From contig JACDAK010000111.1 in the NCBI GenBank assembly GCA_013695495.1, positions 1 through 6,708 of the forward strand: 6,708 nucleotides of DNA, read 5' to 3'. The translations under genes were made by a program, and so were the position numbers. Source of the stretch: Blastocatellia bacterium. GTDB taxonomy: Bacteria; Acidobacteriota; Blastocatellia; Pyrinomonadales; Pyrinomonadaceae. The notes beneath the pieces are model-generated. The model worked only from the letters and a program-made list of their open reading frames with translations. It did not search any database and had not been told where the DNA came from. Positions 5,482-6,708 of the stretch are shown piece by piece (the first letter of the stretch is position 1; each line of letters starts with the position of its first letter).

Positions 5482-6003
5482 ATGATGCAGCAGAACATCA
5501 CACGCGGGCCGCTGAATGGGGAAGGATCGACGTTCGCGATCGTCGTCAGCCGCTGGAACGATTTTCTTACCTCGAAACTCGCGGACGGCGCTGTGGACGG
5601 ATTAACGAGCCACGGGGTCTCCGAAGCTGCCGTCGATATTTTCCATGTCCCGGGGGCATTTGAACTCCCCCTCGCGGCGCAGAAATTGGCTGAGACCGGG
5701 AAATATGATGCTATCATCGCCTTGGGCGTGGTCATTCGGGGCGAAACGCCTCATTTTGATTATGTCGCAAGCGAGGCAGCGAGAGGGATAACGAACGTCG
5801 GGCTCAAAACCGGTATCCCGGTGATGTTTGGCGTAATCACCGCCAATACATCGGAACAGGCAGTCAGCCGTTCGGGCGTGAAAGACGGTAACAAGGGCTA
5901 CGAAGCCGCTGTTTCGGCGATCGAAATGGTCAGTTTATTCCAGGGGATCTCGGGTGACGCCGAGGAAGGGAAGGACGAGAAAGCTTTAACTCATGTCGTT
6001 TGA
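5482..6003 (+). CDS. ribH: 6,7-dimethyl-8-ribityllumazine synthase (lumazine synthase)
   Basis: It catalyses the penultimate step of riboflavin synthesis in the cytoplasm, condensing 5-amino-6-ribitylamino-uracil with 3,4-dihydroxy-2-butanone 4-phosphate. At 173 residues it is slightly longer than the usual ~155. Motifs are FAIVVSRWNDFLTSKL (18-33; Trp25 occupies the aromatic substrate-stacking position), VPGAFELPLAAQKL (56-69), DAIIALGVVIRGETPHFDYV (76-95, with catalytic His91), FGVITANTSEQAVSRSG (116-132, with the phosphate-binding Arg130) and NKGYEAAVSAIEM (137-149). The last ~18 residues are a charged tail (AEEGKDEKALTHVV) beyond the usual end. A tandem ATG opens the gene (5482 and 5485) with only a weak GGAAA ahead. 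It overlaps nusB by 11 nt, a widespread pairing in bacteria. Confidence 0.97.
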   Translation: MMQQNITRGPLNGEGSTFAIVVSRWNDFLTSKLADGAVDGLTSHGVSEAAVDIFHVPGAFELPLAAQKLAETGKYDAIIALGVVIRGETPHFDYVASEAARGITNVGLKTGIPVMFGVITANTSEQAVSRSGVKDGNKGYEAAVSAIEMVSLFQGISGDAEEGKDEKALTHVV

Positions 6004-6499
6004 AAAGTCAGCTAAGAGTTCGGGATCCCGACGCAAAGCGCGCGAATGTGCGTTACAGATGTTGTTTGCCGCTGATGTCGTAAAGAACAAGCAGGATTTC
6101 TCTACATCAGCGTACTGGGACGAGCTTGGTGATGCTGATATGGACGAAAAGCTCCGTGTTTTTGCCGACAGCATCGTGATTGGTTCGCTTGCAAATCTAC
6201 CCGCGATCGACGACCGCATCCGCACCCGGGCTGAACACTGGCGAATAGAACGCATGGCCATCGTCGATCGAAATGTCCTCCGCCTCGCCGTTTACGAATT
6301 CCTTTTTCTAGACACTCCTCACACAGTAGTCATCAACGAAGCCCTTGAGGTCGCCCGCAGGTTCTCAACATTCGAAGCAACTCAGTTTATCAACGGCATC
6401 TTGGATGCTATTAAACTCGATCTCGCGCGTGAGAATGGCGACACGCCTCCCGAAGAACCCTCAACCGACGCACAACAGTCAAAAGCTTCTTCAAACTGA
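5993..6499 (+). CDS. nusB: Transcription antitermination/termination factor NusB
   Basis: An all-helical RNA-binding protein that works with NusE (ribosomal protein S10) at boxA of rRNA operons in antitermination complexes. The 168 residues contain the Arg-rich N-terminal RNA-binding motif RRKARECALQMLFA (13-26), a middle helix region around EKLRVFADSIV, then IERMAIVDRNVLRLAVYEFLF (85-105) and VVINEALEVARRFSTFEATQFINGILDAI (112-140, with no gap), the family core. After residue ~147 there is an acidic, Pro/Ser-rich tail of about 20 residues, probably disordered. ATG 5993 lies inside the last codons of ribH in another frame with no strong Shine-Dalgarno sequence (AAGGA is 17 nt away), so translational coupling to ribH is likely. 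Its TGA shares one base with the next start. Confidence 0.96.
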   Translation: MSFEKSAKSSGSRRKARECALQMLFAADVVKNKQDFSTSAYWDELGDADMDEKLRVFADSIVIGSLANLPAIDDRIRTRAEHWRIERMAIVDRNVLRLAVYEFLFLDTPHTVVINEALEVARRFSTFEATQFINGILDAIKLDLARENGDTPPEEPSTDAQQSKASSN

Positions 6500-6708
6500 T
6501 GTTAGCCCGTCCTAGATCTGATCTATTCCGCTGGCTTATCTTTGCCGCTGCATTCGCGGCGATCATCTCCAGCGGGACCTTCGCGGCCGCACAGGATTTG
6601 CCGAGGTCGATTCGCGGTTATAAGGTTCACGGCGAGAGAATCCGAATCGACGGCACCACCCCGTCGAACGGCCTCACCATCACGTTTACAGAACCGGAAC
6701 TCGCGGAC
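6499..6708 (+). CDS. Exported protein of unknown function, partial (cut by window end)
   Basis: The first 70 residues are present. ATG 6499-6501 overlaps the nusB stop (TGATG), so it is probably the third gene of the unit and translationally coupled. The N-terminus is a clear signal peptide: Arg residues at 4, 6 and 11, a hydrophobic core at about 12-24, and an AAA-QD cleavage site after Ala31. The mature part begins DLPRSIRGYKVHGERIRIDG, which suggests a beta-rich periplasmic or secreted protein. I do not recognise the family from this much sequence. No ribosome binding site of its own is evident. Confidence 0.8.
   Translation, partial: MLARPRSDLFRWLIFAAAFAAIISSGTFAAAQDLPRSIRGYKVHGERIRIDGTTPSNGLTITFTEPELAD

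Noticed and set aside
1..6708. CRISPR array, tRNA/rRNA gene, IS element or phage module
   Set aside because: I looked for regularly spaced repeats, cloverleaf-like segments with T-loop sequence, transposase-like residues and terminal inverted repeats, and saw none.

Overview
The window looks like ordinary bacterial chromosome, roughly 55% G+C, from a Gram-negative bacterium. The combination of a PQQ sugar dehydrogenase, an RDD membrane protein, a DUF4256 protein, a stand-alone cobalamin-binding protein and a ribH-nusB pair would fit Acidobacteriota (for example Blastocatellia). That placement is an inference from gene content only. I see no phage, IS, tRNA, rRNA or CRISPR signature.

The left half (1 to about 3505) holds both intact and damaged genes. 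At the left edge is the 3' end of an unrecognised plus-strand gene that needs one missing base to stay in frame. It converges on an intact, probably exported PQQ-dependent aldose/sorbosone dehydrogenase on the minus strand (249-1574), which carries an odd G+C-rich in-frame insertion. A divergent 0.33 kb intergenic region follows, with a perfect 7-bp inverted repeat. A small membrane-anchored protein of unknown function (1903-2412) runs directly into a DUF4256 gene that has lost its first ~60 codons. The stop codon of that remnant interlocks (CTAG) with the stop codon of a minus-strand cobalamin-binding protein gene. The latter is a wreck: a good RBS and start at 3503, two frame changes within the first ~35 codons, then a missing middle domain at about 3153-3156.

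The right half is intact. On the minus strand, an RDD-family membrane protein (4514-5356) and an extended-SDR NAD-dependent sugar-nucleotide epimerase (3542-4507) are 6 nt apart. The cobalamin-binding gene lies downstream on the same strand, so the three look like one former transcription unit. Divergent from it on the plus strand, behind a fair sigma70-type promoter, is a compact unit of ribH (lumazine synthase, riboflavin pathway), nusB (transcription antitermination) and a signal-peptide protein cut off by the window end. These overlap by 11 nt and 1 nt, which indicates translational coupling.

The most notable signal is not a new system. It is a cluster of at least three decayed genes in 3.5 kb beside well-preserved genes, with readable lesion points. 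A second signal is a clear excess of the palindrome CGATCG (at least 16 copies) across the window.
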